Below the pieces are notes generated by a model that was not told the DNA's origin, searched no databases, and saw only the letters and a list, made by a program, of their open reading frames with translations. Positions 1 to 9,149 of a stretch of 33,936 nt of DNA are shown here, piece after piece. A program made the translations under genes and the position numbers. The stretch is from Eubacterium sp. (lineage in GTDB: Bacteria > Bacillota > Clostridia > Lachnospirales > Lachnospiraceae): assembly GCA_017477505.1 (NCBI GenBank), contig JAFUVQ010000014.1:1-33936 (forward strand), written 5' to 3'. How positions within the stretch are numbered: position 1 is the stretch's first letter; every line of letters begins with the position of its first letter.

Positions 1-141
1 AGTAAATCTTTGTCGTAAGGGGCGGTGTCAACCGTCCCATGGTGCGACCCCACGGAAGTTACACCGACAAAATGTAGGAGTTATTGCAACGAACTACAGG
101 GGAGTCGCAAGCCACGTACCTTTAGGTGCGTGGTAGTTGAC
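1..141 (+). mobile_element. Right end of an IS200/IS605-type (TnpB) element
   Basis: The end is recognised from a terminal hairpin at 112-133 (9-bp stem 112-120 with 125-133, one G-U pair, TTTA loop) followed by TAGTTGAC at 134-141. This hairpin-plus-TAGTTGAC arrangement is typical of the right end of IS200/IS605 and IS1341-like elements. The TnpB gene would lie upstream, outside the window. One frame ends in TAA at 16-18, and another stays open from 2 to a TAG at 134-136, so I cannot say which, if either, is the tail of TnpB. The exact boundary is inferred; 142 onward would be flanking host DNA. Confidence 0.68.
1..141 (+). ncRNA. Probable 3' part of a TnpB omega RNA (guide scaffold)
   Basis: The region is dense in possible RNA structure: an 8-bp hairpin (19-26 with 31-38, loop GTCA), a 5-bp stem (73-77 with 94-98), and the terminal 9-bp hairpin (112-120 with 125-133). 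CGGTGT at 23-28 can also pair with ACACCG at 61-66, competing with the first hairpin. In TnpB systems the omega RNA covers the element's right end and runs into the flank, which acts as guide; here the guide would start near 142. Its 5' end lies outside the window or within an unseen gene. This rests on structure and position, not on a covariance match. Confidence 0.5.
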
Positions 142-144
142 ATT

Positions 145-188
145 TATTAATAAAATGAAGCAAGCACCACTCCACATGGAATGATGCT
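145..188 (-). terminator. Probable terminator of the BspA/SLH gene
   Basis: Read on the minus strand, 188-163 forms a 12-bp hairpin with a 2-nt loop and two G-U pairs. The same bases on the plus strand give C-A mismatches, so the structure favours minus-strand RNA. A T-rich tract follows (toward 145). It lies 87 nt past the stop codon at 276. Confidence 0.5.
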
Positions 189-275
189 CGTCTGATATGA
201 CTGATAACTGTCATTATTTATTTATTGTTTTACTTACTATAAGGATTGCCGAAAACTATTCTATTAATTTTAAAA

Positions 276-3200
276 CTAATTCTCCTCAGTCCCTCCGCCG
301 AGGTTGTTGTAATATCTCATTACAAACATAGCGCACTGGGCTCTTGTGGCATTATCCTTAGGCGCGATGCAAAGCACTCCATTTTTCTTCTTTCCTGACA
401 TGATGCCGCTGGCGATAGCCCAGCTCATGGTTTCTCTGGTTTTCTCATCAACTGATGTATAGTCAGGATAGCTTTCAGCCTCAGGGCTTCTATCACTTGT
501 GTCAACGCCATACTTCTCTGCGTACTTGCTGAGCATTATAGTAATCTGAGCTCTTGTAATCTTATTATTCGGCTTGAAAACTCCACTGGAAAAGCCGCTT
601 ATGATCTTGTTGCTGCTTGCCCACGCTACTGCCTCATAAGACTGTGCGGTAGCAGGTACATCTGGAAAATCTACTGCATCCTCTCCTATTGTGGTTTCAT
701 GTCCTTCAGCCTTTGCCATCTTGAAAAGCATTATGGCAAACTGTGCCCTTGTAACGTCATTGCCCGGCTTAAACTTTGTCTTTCCTGTATTCGGATCTGT
801 TCCATATCCGCCAACTACTTCCAGGTCAAAGGCCTGTTTAATTTCATTTGCTCCGACATCTGTCTTTGCAACATCATTAAATGGCCAGAAGTCAGGATCC
901 CCGATTGATATAAGTGTCTTTCCTGCAGCGCCGGCATCAACCTTATCGTAAGGATCTGATGTATCCAGTTCAAACATTCTGTGAGGAAGCACTATTTCAT
1001 TTGCACCCATTGATGTCGGAACAACAACTCTGTGAAGACTGTCGCAGCCTGAAAGCATATTAGAAGCCTCAGAAACCTTTGAAAGATTCAGAATACTGAG
1101 ATCAATCTCCTCCAGATTGCTACAGCCTGCAAACATATAATCAGCATTTTTAAGCGCTTCAAACCCCTTACTTCCGAAATCCACAGCTAAAAGATTGGAG
1201 CAGCCCCTGAACATATCCTTAACATCCGTAACAGTACCCTTTGACTTGGAGACGATGTGTTCCAGATTGATATAGTAAAGCTCCTTGCAGCCTCGGAACA
1301 TGCCGGTATAAGTATACGGGTTTGTCGGAGAAAACTCTTCAAAGTGACGCAGCATGCAGAGCTTCTCACAGTCAGCAAACATTTCTGTCAGATCCATGGC
1401 ATAGTTGAGACCCATGATTCCTTCAAAATCAACTGACAGAAGCTGCAGATTCCCCTTAAACAGCCCGACTCCACCATCTGCACTATCGAATTCAAGATTC
1501 GCCATACTTACATTTTCAAGATTATATCCGAAGATATGAGCGAAAGACGGCAGTCCGACTCCGGAATTTGTACCGTAGCTGAATCCAAGCTCTTTTATGT
1601 TTCCGAAGTCACAATCACCGATTGCAACAGGATACATCTTGTTCCCTTTAAGTATAGCTATTCCGGAAACATTATAACGCTCTTCATGGCCATTATATCT
1701 GACAAGATTAACTTTTCCATATTTATTAAAAAAATCCCAATCACTTAACCAGTTATCTTCAAATGCATTTTTTCTTGTAAGTATCTTTTCGCTGTCATTC
1801 ATTCCGAGCTGTATAAACCCGTTCTGGTTAGCATCATAGAGAGGTGCTGCCAGATTGATGGTATGTCCATACATATTCTTCGGAGTGACAAGCCCGCCTA
1901 TCTCTGGGAAATTAAACTCTTCTATTCCGGTCATATCAACGTTAGACATATTTATAACGGTAATATCTGAATTAAGAAATGCATTCTCGTCCTCTGAAAG
2001 CTTCTTTACATCAAAGCCTTTCATATCAAATGAAGCGAGTTCTGAAAATCCGAAGATTGAACCACCTTCCACATCAGTAACATAAGTCACTCCATCTTCA
2101 AATGAAACATTTTTGATGGTTCCAAAGTCAAAGCCTTCTGCCTCATGCTCCGTCCTCAGTCTGACCTTGTAATCATCACCTGATATTTTAGCAGTTGCAG
2201 GTATCTTTACCGTTTTATCCATACCATTATATGCATAGAGATCAATATACTTTACGCCAGTTTCTTCATTGGTTTTGAATGTATAATCGTCATACCACTG
2301 CCTGTTTACCTTGGTAGTAAGCACTGCATTGGTCATATTCTTTATGGAAGAATGTACAGCATACTCACCGGACCGATACATCTCTTTTGGAAGGTCTATT
2401 CCTTTTTCATTGATAGAATCCGAAAGAGCCTTCGGCGTACGAAGTATCTCAAGATTATTACATTCAAAAAGCATATGAGTATAATTATTAACACCGTAAA
2501 CGTAGGTCAAGTTTAGGCCGGAAAGGTCAAGTTTCTTAACACCCGACTGATTGAACATATGCGATACATTTGTAAGATTATATGCTGGCCAAAGTGAAGT
2601 ATCTACATATTCCAGTGCATATGTCTGGAAGAACATGGTAGACATATCCAATACATTCCTGCAATCAAGATTTTCAATCCCGTTTATGGTCGAAAGCTTA
2701 TAACATGATGAAAACATATAACTCATGTCTTCAACTTTTGAACAGTCAAAGCCGGATAGAGATACCGATTCCAGTTTAGAGCACTCGGCAAAAAGCCCGC
2801 ACATATCAGTAACTTTGCTTGTTTTTAATGAAGAAATGTTCAGGTAGGTAAGTGACTTACACGCGCAGAACATATGATTCATATCAGTATTACTGTCAAA
2901 TGTAAGCTGCCCCATATCTATGGATTCAAGATTCGTGCAACCGTCAAACATAGATGCAGTATTGGTTACATTCCAGTTCTCAGCAGCCCCAAAATATATG
3001 GACTTAAGATTCTCCCTTTCCATAAACATTTCAGAAGAATCCCCCGGCATGCCTATACCATCCTCAAAAATGATATCTTCAAGCACTCCATAGTCTGTAT
3101 CCTTATCAAGAAACAACTGGTAAGAATTCCTCCCGTCTCTGAATATTGATGGAAATGTAATGCTCTTCTCTGTTCCCTTGTACTTCGTGATATGCAGAGT

Positions 3201-3551
3201 TTTAGAACTTTCATTTACAGTAAAATCTATATAATTACTCCAATATGCAAGGGACTTGTCCATATCTGTGAGGTTATCCTCACCGTCTGCGTCTATGGTC
3301 AATTCTCCATCTGCGTCAGCCGGCGTAATATCAGAGTCGCCAACCACCCCATCAGTTGCCTTGTCTATTGTTTTGTCAGTCGAATTACCTGCCACAGTAT
3401 CTGCTGTTTCATCTACTGCTTTCTTTGCGTCCGTAACTGTGGCATACTGCTGTCCAACTGCCACAGCTGCATTCACTCTTCCCGCCGGAATCCCTGACAA
3501 TACAATCGATGCAGTAAGTACTATTGCAAGTCCTTTACTAAACTTTCTCAT
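276..3551 (-). CDS. BspA-type leucine-rich repeat surface protein with C-terminal SLH domains
   Basis: Secreted cell-surface protein of 1091 residues, probably an adhesin or binding protein held to the wall by SLH domains. Residues 1 to about 28 form a signal peptide (MRKFSKGLAIVL, then a hydrophobic core and VNAA). The body holds many DUF285/BspA repeats, seen as recurring DMSxMFxxCxxL blocks (for example SYMFSSCYKL, NHMFCACKSL, DYMFAGCSNL), in two arrays split by a different region. Residues about 885-1085 hold three SLH repeats with TRAQ motifs (VTRAQFAIML, ITRAQITIML, ATRAQCAMFV). I chose the ATG at 3551 because it begins the signal peptide and GGGGGAG stands just before it; the frame stays open to a GTG at 3617. 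It follows the RND gene on the same strand 114 nt downstream and may share its transcript. Ligand unknown. Confidence 0.88.
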   Translation of the reverse strand: MRKFSKGLAIVLTASIVLSGIPAGRVNAAVAVGQQYATVTDAKKAVDETADTVAGNSTDKTIDKATDGVVGDSDITPADADGELTIDADGEDNLTDMDKSLAYWSNYIDFTVNESSKTLHITKYKGTEKSITFPSIFRDGRNSYQLFLDKDTDYGVLEDIIFEDGIGMPGDSSEMFMERENLKSIYFGAAENWNVTNTASMFDGCTNLESIDMGQLTFDSNTDMNHMFCACKSLTYLNISSLKTSKVTDMCGLFAECSKLESVSLSGFDCSKVEDMSYMFSSCYKLSTINGIENLDCRNVLDMSTMFFQTYALEYVDTSLWPAYNLTNVSHMFNQSGVKKLDLSGLNLTYVYGVNNYTHMLFECNNLEILRTPKALSDSINEKGIDLPKEMYRSGEYAVHSSIKNMTNAVLTTKVNRQWYDDYTFKTNEETGVKYIDLYAYNGMDKTVKIPATAKISGDDYKVRLRTEHEAEGFDFGTIKNVSFEDGVTYVTDVEGGSIFGFSELASFDMKGFDVKKLSEDENAFLNSDITVINMSNVDMTGIEEFNFPEIGGLVTPKNMYGHTINLAAPLYDANQNGFIQLGMNDSEKILTRKNAFEDNWLSDWDFFNKYGKVNLVRYNGHEERYNVSGIAILKGNKMYPVAIGDCDFGNIKELGFSYGTNSGVGLPSFAHIFGYNLENVSMANLEFDSADGGVGLFKGNLQLLSVDFEGIMGLNYAMDLTEMFADCEKLCMLRHFEEFSPTNPYTYTGMFRGCKELYYINLEHIVSKSKGTVTDVKDMFRGCSNLLAVDFGSKGFEALKNADYMFAGCSNLEEIDLSILNLSKVSEASNMLSGCDSLHRVVVPTSMGANEIVLPHRMFELDTSDPYDKVDAGAAGKTLISIGDPDFWPFNDVAKTDVGANEIKQAFDLEVVGGYGTDPNTGKTKFKPGNDVTRAQFAIMLFKMAKAEGHETTIGEDAVDFPDVPATAQSYEAVAWASSNKIISGFSSGVFKPNNKITRAQITIMLSKYAEKYGVDTSDRSPEAESYPDYTSVDEKTRETMSWAIASGIMSGKKKNGVLCIAPKDNATRAQCAMFVMRYYNNLGGGTEEN

Positions 3552-3665
3552 CTTCTCCCCCATTTCAAAAATGCCAATCGCGCGAGTGTGCATCCCCTTG
3601 TATGGTATTCCTGTCACATAAAAGCATAGTCCGAGGTATCTATGTACCCTGGCCCATACCTGCTA

Positions 3666-6600
3666 TCATTCATCTATTATATCATTTGAATTATTTTCAT
3701 CAAATAACGACGTATCATATGTCGGATCATCATCAACCGGATTTTCTTTAATATCTCTGAGTCTATCCATAAACGGTGAACCGATTATATTTTCAGTAGA
3801 ATTATTGCCCTCACCTGACATATTTCTGTCAGGTACTGCAAATGAATCTCCTGCAAGCGCCGGCTCAGGTACTATGGCACCAAAGCTCTTCGCGTCATTT
3901 TCATCAAGATCAAGATTCTCTTCACGCATATCCTTTTCCCGGTTCATGGCATCATATATACATGGTACTGCTATAAGTGTAAGAAGCGTACCATAAACCA
4001 TACCACCTACAACTACTATAGCCATAGGCTGAGACATTTCTGTTCCCTGTCCCATCCCGAGCGCCATTGTAGACATTGAGATAATAGTTGTAAGTGCAGT
4101 CATAAGTACAGGACGAAGTCTTGTCTTTGAGGATTCGATGATGGCATCCTTCTTGGACATTCCCTCCCGTCTGAGCTGTATGATGTAATCAATAAGCACG
4201 ATACCGTTATTTACTATGATACCCGAAAGCATTACGAAGCCGATCATGGCAATGATACTGATTGCTTTTCCTGTTATAAAGAGCATCAGGAAGCCGCCGG
4301 TGAATGCAAGCGGTATAGTAAACATTATTATAAATGGACTGAGCAGCGACTGGAACTGTGCTACCATAATGAGGTAGATAAGAATTACCGCTAAGAGAAG
4401 CATGAGAAGCACCTGCTCCATCGCTTCATTTATAGCCTGATCCTCACCGGACATTTCAAGTGCGTATCCCTCAGGAATTTCTACATTCTTAATCGCATTA
4501 CGCACGTCATTTCCAACAAGTCCTATGTTATATCCCTCTTTAAGAGTTCCGGAAACCGTTATAAATCTGGTCTGTGAATCTCTGTAAATAGTTGAAAGTT
4601 CTTCAGTCTCAACGAATTTGGCAATCTTTGTAAGAGGTATCTCCTCTTCCTCTGTCTCACCCTCATCATTCATTTTCTTATATGTAAATGTAAGCTTTTT
4701 GAGATCGTCGATCGTAACTTCACTCTGATCCTCACTTGCAACATAAACATCAAGAGACTTTATATCGGTTGTGATACTTGTAGCTGATGAAGTATCTGCA
4801 AGTTCAGCCATTACAAGCTGGAATACCTGGGCAACTGTCATATTGTAGGAAGCCGCCTTATCCTTATCGACTGATATAACCACCTCAGAAGCCATATCAC
4901 CGAGTCCGTCATCTATCTCGTCTATTCCTTTCACTTTTCCAAGCGCCTCGGTAATATCCGCAGCGATAGCTTTAAGCTTCTCCTGATCATTTCCCTTAAC
5001 CTTTATACTGATTCCGTTTCCTGTAAGGGCGCTCATATCCATCATATCTGCCGATACTGTCGTTACACAGTCGAGATCCTCTGAAAGCTTCATTATCTTC
5101 TTCTCGATCTCATCATTTGAAAGCCTGAGGCCTTCTTTAAGGAGCACATACATCGTTACGTTATTTGAGCTTGACTGCCCACCAGAAGTAAGTCCACCGA
5201 GAAGTGAACCGCTGCCCATCATGGCGCCGACAGTCTCAACTCCGTCAATCTCCTGAATCCTGTCTGAAAGAACCGTGGCCATATCAGCCATCTCTTCGAA
5301 GGTTCTCTCCTCATCCTCGGGTGCAGACATATTTACAGTAACCTGAGTACTAGCCATTTCAGGGAAGAACTCAGTACCTCTGCTGGCCGCAAGGACAAAT
5401 GAACCTGCAAGAAGCGCTATAAGTACTATGAAAACTATAGGCTTAAAACGCATGCAGCCTCTGAGGAACTTTCCATAGCCATCCATAAAACGGCTTTCTT
5501 TCCTCTCCTTTGGCTTTACATTTTTCAGCATTCCCTGAGCCATGGCAGGAACCAGAGTCAGAGCAACCAGAAGGCTCGCTACGAGTGTATAGGCTATAGT
5601 AAGTCCCATATCAACGAAGAGCTGTCTCGTAAGTCCTTCTGTGAAAACTATAGGAGCAAAAACACATATTGTTGTAAGTGTTGAAGCCGCGATTGCGCCC
5701 GCAACCTGAGAAGCGCCATAAACCGATGCCTTCTTTATAGACATACCCTCAGAACGGAGTCTGAAGATATTCTCGATAACAACGATAGAGTTATCCACCA
5801 GCATTCCTATACCGAGAGCAAGACCTGACATAGAAATGATATTAAGCGTAATACCCGTGAAGTACATAAGCACAACCGCAAAGACAAGACTGAGCGGTAT
5901 GGCACAGGCAATGATTATAGTAGGTCTGACATCTCTAAGGAATATGATAAGCACTCCGATGGCAAGAATCGCACCGAGAAGTATGTTCTGTATTATGGAT
6001 TTAATGATGATGTCGATATAAACGCCCTGATTCATGAGAACCGAGAATTCCGGATGCTTATCCTCTTCTCTTTCAAGAAGGTCAAATCTCTCGAGTATGC
6101 TGTCGGTAACATCACCCGTCGCGTAACCTGTCTGTTTTTCAAATGTAACGAGGATTCCTGTCTTTCCGTTTATCTTGGCATATACGTCAGCGGAATTATC
6201 AATAACCTCCACATTTGCTATATCATTCAGATGTATAGGATCCACGCCATCCATTCCGAGATCGACAAGTACAAGATTCTCAAGTGACTTGGCATCCTCG
6301 ACCTTGTCACCGACCTTTATGAGAAGCTGTCCCTCGTCACTGGCAACATAGCCTGCCGGCATGGAGAAATTCTGTGCCATAAGGATGGCACTGAGATTTT
6401 CAACAGAGAGGACATTATAGATATCTGCCTGATCTTTGGCAGACTTCTTGGCATCATCCATCTGAGTTTCCGCATTCTTGATAGCGGCCTCGCCTGTTAT
6501 GAGCTGTGCCATGGCATTACTCATTTCAAGGGTTCCGAGTATAGAGCCCTTTCCGAGTTCTTTAATCGCATCATCTATGGTAATCTTTCCATCAGCTATC

Positions 6601-7772
6601 TGTGAAAGTGCCGAATTGATACCTGCTATACCGGCATTCACCTGAGTAAGACTGTCAGAAAGCTGTGCTATGGCAGCCGGAAGATCCTTATATGAAGTAA
6701 CTGTTATGCCCTGGGTGGCAAGAAGCGGTGCCTGCTCAAGTATAGATGCATTTATCTGATCTATAGCCGCCGTAAGCTCGACAACCTTCGCTCTTGCCTC
6801 ATCTATAGTCATACCTGTCATAGCAGAAAATGAAGTATCATCAAGGAGTCCCTGATCGTACATATCTATAGCTGTAGTGAGGGCAGCTCGTCCCTCTTCC
6901 GCAGCTGTAGCACCGTCATATGCCTTCTGAAGACCATCTATGGCACTCTTAAGAGTTTCGGCTGTAGTCTGAAGAGTTGTCAGCTGTTCCTTAAGATCGG
7001 ATTCTGTCTGATAAAGTTCTATCTTCTTTGTATTAAGAGTTGTTTCTGCTTCTGAAAGCTCTTTTGCCGCTTTTTCCTTTCCGGCATTTACTTTATTCTT
7101 GCCGGACTGTATCTCGCTTTTTGCATCCTTAATCTCTTTGTCAGCCTTAACGAACTTGGAATCTATGGCATCTGAAATCTCTTTATTGAGCTTGTCTACT
7201 TTATCATTATCGATGGTCACCTGAATCTTCTGTTCAATACCACCGGAGACAGTAACCGATGCAACACCTTCAACACTCTCAAGCTGAGGCTCGATGTCAT
7301 TCTTCACATAGTCAGTTACATCAACCGGATCCATGCCGTCAACACCTACAGCCGCAACCATTATCGGGAGCATGTCAGGGTTAATCTGCATGATGATAGG
7401 ATTACCTACGCCGTCAGGAAGTGTACTCTTCACCTGCTCCAGCTTCTGCTGAATGTCTATCATGGTCTTATCCATGTTGGAACTGCCTTCATATTCCATA
7501 ATTACTACGGAATAACTGTTATAGGACATTGACTGCAATGTCTTCAGATTTGCAGTCGTAGCAAGCCCCGCCTCCAGGGGTGCAGTCACGTTCATTTCGA
7601 CCTCTTCCGGACTGGCTCCCATATCCATAGTCATAACGATGACATACGGAAGCTCCATATCCGGCAGAAGATCGGCAGTCATCTTTGTCATTGCTACATA
7701 TCCTATTACCAGGACAGCAACGACAACAACGAATACTGTGTAAGGTCTTTTTACACTGAATTTTGAAATCAT
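3666..7772 (-). CDS. RND-family efflux permease (HAE1/SwrC-like) with coiled-coil insertion
   Basis: Inner-membrane proton-driven exporter of the AcrB/SwrC superfamily, 1368 residues against about 1050 usual. TM1 is at residues 11-29. A porter segment follows and is interrupted at about 192-447 by an Ala/Lys/Glu-rich, heptad-like stretch, before the usual porter sequence resumes (LSVENLSAILMAQN). TM4 carries LVDNSIVVIEN near residue 660, keeping the first of the two acidic residues of AcrB (D407) and showing Asn for the second. The second half repeats the fold (PLAFTGGFLM, IIVNNGIVLIDYI). About 95 acidic residues form a C-terminal cytoplasmic tail. No membrane-fusion or TolC partner lies nearby, as expected in a Gram-positive cell. 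Known relatives export lipopeptides, drugs or lipids; the substrate here is unknown. Confidence 0.93.
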   Translation of the reverse strand: MISKFSVKRPYTVFVVVVAVLVIGYVAMTKMTADLLPDMELPYVIVMTMDMGASPEEVEMNVTAPLEAGLATTANLKTLQSMSYNSYSVVIMEYEGSSNMDKTMIDIQQKLEQVKSTLPDGVGNPIIMQINPDMLPIMVAAVGVDGMDPVDVTDYVKNDIEPQLESVEGVASVTVSGGIEQKIQVTIDNDKVDKLNKEISDAIDSKFVKADKEIKDAKSEIQSGKNKVNAGKEKAAKELSEAETTLNTKKIELYQTESDLKEQLTTLQTTAETLKSAIDGLQKAYDGATAAEEGRAALTTAIDMYDQGLLDDTSFSAMTGMTIDEARAKVVELTAAIDQINASILEQAPLLATQGITVTSYKDLPAAIAQLSDSLTQVNAGIAGINSALSQIADGKITIDDAIKELGKGSILGTLEMSNAMAQLITGEAAIKNAETQMDDAKKSAKDQADIYNVLSVENLSAILMAQNFSMPAGYVASDEGQLLIKVGDKVEDAKSLENLVLVDLGMDGVDPIHLNDIANVEVIDNSADVYAKINGKTGILVTFEKQTGYATGDVTDSILERFDLLEREEDKHPEFSVLMNQGVYIDIIIKSIIQNILLGAILAIGVLIIFLRDVRPTIIIACAIPLSLVFAVVLMYFTGITLNIISMSGLALGIGMLVDNSIVVIENIFRLRSEGMSIKKASVYGASQVAGAIAASTLTTICVFAPIVFTEGLTRQLFVDMGLTIAYTLVASLLVALTLVPAMAQGMLKNVKPKERKESRFMDGYGKFLRGCMRFKPIVFIVLIALLAGSFVLAASRGTEFFPEMASTQVTVNMSAPEDEERTFEEMADMATVLSDRIQEIDGVETVGAMMGSGSLLGGLTSGGQSSSNNVTMYVLLKEGLRLSNDEIEKKIMKLSEDLDCVTTVSADMMDMSALTGNGISIKVKGNDQEKLKAIAADITEALGKVKGIDEIDDGLGDMASEVVISVDKDKAASYNMTVAQVFQLVMAELADTSSATSITTDIKSLDVYVASEDQSEVTIDDLKKLTFTYKKMNDEGETEEEEIPLTKIAKFVETEELSTIYRDSQTRFITVSGTLKEGYNIGLVGNDVRNAIKNVEIPEGYALEMSGEDQAINEAMEQVLLMLLLAVILIYLIMVAQFQSLLSPFIIMFTIPLAFTGGFLMLFITGKAISIIAMIGFVMLSGIIVNNGIVLIDYIIQLRREGMSKKDAIIESSKTRLRPVLMTALTTIISMSTMALGMGQGTEMSQPMAIVVVGGMVYGTLLTLIAVPCIYDAMNREKDMREENLDLDENDAKSFGAIVPEPALAGDSFAVPDRNMSGEGNNSTENIIGSPFMDRLRDIKENPVDDDPTYDTSLFDENNSNDIIDE

Positions 7773-8044
7773 ATTTTGTGTAACCTCATATTTCTTATAC
7801 TAGGGATGCCTGAATTGATATCAGTAAATCCATCCAATATCGGTGGAACTAAATATACGGACTCTAAGCAGCCATAACGGCAGTTTTCCAATAGAAGTGT
7901 TATCAGGATTAGCGAAACGATGCCGAATGGTGCATTAAACAGCGCATACAAAGAAAATTGTAATGTATTAACAGATAAATAACAAGAAAAAGTTGTCATA
8001 GCGGATTACTTTTGATAAAGTTATGACAATAGGGGTAGACAAAT
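7773..8044. other. Divergent intergenic region between the RND and GT2 genes
   Basis: 272 nt between two divergent genes. It holds the plus-strand promoter candidate and inverted repeat described separately. A 76-codon minus-strand frame (7999-7769) overlaps the RND start, but it lacks a ribosome site and any recognisable domain, so I do not call it a gene. I see no convincing minus-strand -35/-10 pair for the RND gene. Confidence 0.6.
7993..8029 (+). promoter_or_regulatory. Candidate promoter inside an 8-bp inverted repeat
   Basis: TTGTCA (7993-7998), a 17-nt gap and TAAAGT (8016-8021) make a fair sigma-A-like promoter ahead of the GT2 gene. TTGTCATA (7993-8000) and TATGACAA (8022-8029) are perfect inverted repeats 21 nt apart, covering the -35 and abutting the -10, where a repressor would bind. 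AGGGG at 8031-8035 is the likely ribosome site for the ATG at 8045, so this spacing would leave a very short leader. Inferred only. Confidence 0.4.
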
Positions 8045-8755
8045 ATGAAAAAACTGGCAATAATCCCTGCCTTCAATGAAGCGGGCAATATTGAAAATGT
8101 AATAAAGGATCTTAAGGAGAATGCTCCCGATTTTGATTTCATAGTCATAAATGACTGTTCAAGTGACGGAACGGATGACATACTCAGAAAGATCGGCTGT
8201 AACTATCTTAACCTTCCTATCAATCTCGGTATAGGCGGCTGTGTACAGACCGGCATGAAATGGAGCTATCGGAATAACTATGACCTGACTGTCCAGTTCG
8301 ATGGTGACGGTCAGCATGATGCTAAATATCTAAATCTTCTTGTGGAAGAAATGCAGAAATCAGGCTCGGATATGGTCATCGGCTCCAGATTCATAGAGAA
8401 GGAAGGCTTCCAGTCCTATATGATCAGACGGGCAGGGATCAAATACTTCACAATACTGATAAAACTGCTTACGGGAAAAAAGATCACGGACCCCACCTCG
8501 GGTATGCGTCTTATGAACAGAAATCTCGTGAAAGAATATATCGATTTTTATCCTAAGGATTATCCTGAACCTGAAAGTGCGGTTATCGCGCTCAGCAAGG
8601 GCTACAGTATATCAGAGATTCCCGTCATCATGCATGAAAGAAATGAAGGTAAGTCCTCCATCAACCTTAAGGCAGGATTCTACTACATGATCAAGGTTAC
8701 ATTTGCCATGATCAATGCCCGTATCGACAGAAAAAACAGACAGAAGAAGGTGTAA
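8045..8755 (+). CDS. Family 2 glycosyltransferase (dolichol-phosphate-mannose synthase-like)
   Basis: A 236-residue GT-A enzyme of the DPM/DPG-synthase-like GT2 branch, which usually moves a sugar from a nucleotide sugar onto a polyprenyl phosphate or growing glycan. Visible motifs are IPAFNEAGNIENVI at the N-terminus, VINDCSSDGTDD, the metal-binding QFDGDGQHD (DxD) near residue 95, GSRF, and TDPTSGMRLMNR. There is no obvious long membrane anchor. AGGGG precedes the ATG by 9 nt. It is followed after 3 nt by the DUF2304 gene and then by another GT2 gene, so the three form one operon. The GT2 plus DUF2304 pair is common in polysaccharide loci of Firmicutes. Acceptor and donor are unknown. Confidence 0.92.
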   Translation: MKKLAIIPAFNEAGNIENVIKDLKENAPDFDFIVINDCSSDGTDDILRKIGCNYLNLPINLGIGGCVQTGMKWSYRNNYDLTVQFDGDGQHDAKYLNLLVEEMQKSGSDMVIGSRFIEKEGFQSYMIRRAGIKYFTILIKLLTGKKITDPTSGMRLMNRNLVKEYIDFYPKDYPEPESAVIALSKGYSISEIPVIMHERNEGKSSINLKAGFYYMIKVTFAMINARIDRKNRQKKV

Positions 8756-8758
8756 GAC

Positions 8759-9148
8759 ATGTCTATAAGACTTCAGATAATAGTAATTGCCTGCATGCTG
8801 TTTGCAATCATCTATATAGCAGTAAGGCTCAGAAAAAAAACTCTAAGCTACAAATTTGGAATCTGGTGGATAATGATATTTGTAATCATTTCCATTTTTG
8901 CCATATTTCCGAGGCTGCTCGCTGCAGTATCCGATCTTATGGGTATAAAAACCCCGGCGAACACTCTCATGCTCTTCGGCTTCATGCTGGCTCTTCTCAT
9001 CATGTTCTATCAAACAGTTGAGCTTTCCCGACAGTCCGAGCAGCTGAAAAATCTTGCTCAGGAAATGGCGCTATTCAAGAAAAAGATGCATGATGAGCTG
9101 AACAGGATTGATAAATCCGCAAATTCCGATAATAATGACGAGGCATGA
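8759..9148 (+). CDS. DUF2304 small membrane protein
   Basis: A 129-residue integral membrane protein with three hydrophobic segments (about residues 4-24, 34-55 and 67-87), then a charged, coiled-coil-like tail (QSEQLKNLAQEMALFKKK) that is probably cytoplasmic. Length, topology and the position directly behind a DPM-like GT2 gene match the DUF2304 family, whose members accompany such glycosyltransferases and are thought to help them at the membrane; no biochemical role is established. It starts 3 nt after the preceding stop, and its TGA at 9146-9148 is followed at once by the next start, indicating translational coupling. Confidence 0.85.
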   Translation: MSIRLQIIVIACMLFAIIYIAVRLRKKTLSYKFGIWWIMIFVIISIFAIFPRLLAAVSDLMGIKTPANTLMLFGFMLALLIMFYQTVELSRQSEQLKNLAQEMALFKKKMHDELNRIDKSANSDNNDEA

Positions 9149-9149
9149 A

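Noticed and set aside
2-136. Open frame running to TAG as a possible TnpB tail
   Set aside because: It overlaps strongly paired RNA and gives no recognisable TnpB motif; a TAA at 16-18 in another frame could equally be the end.
7769-7999. 76-codon frame on the minus strand overlapping the RND start
   Set aside because: No ribosome site, no domain, and a composition unlike a real protein; it lies in a promoter region.
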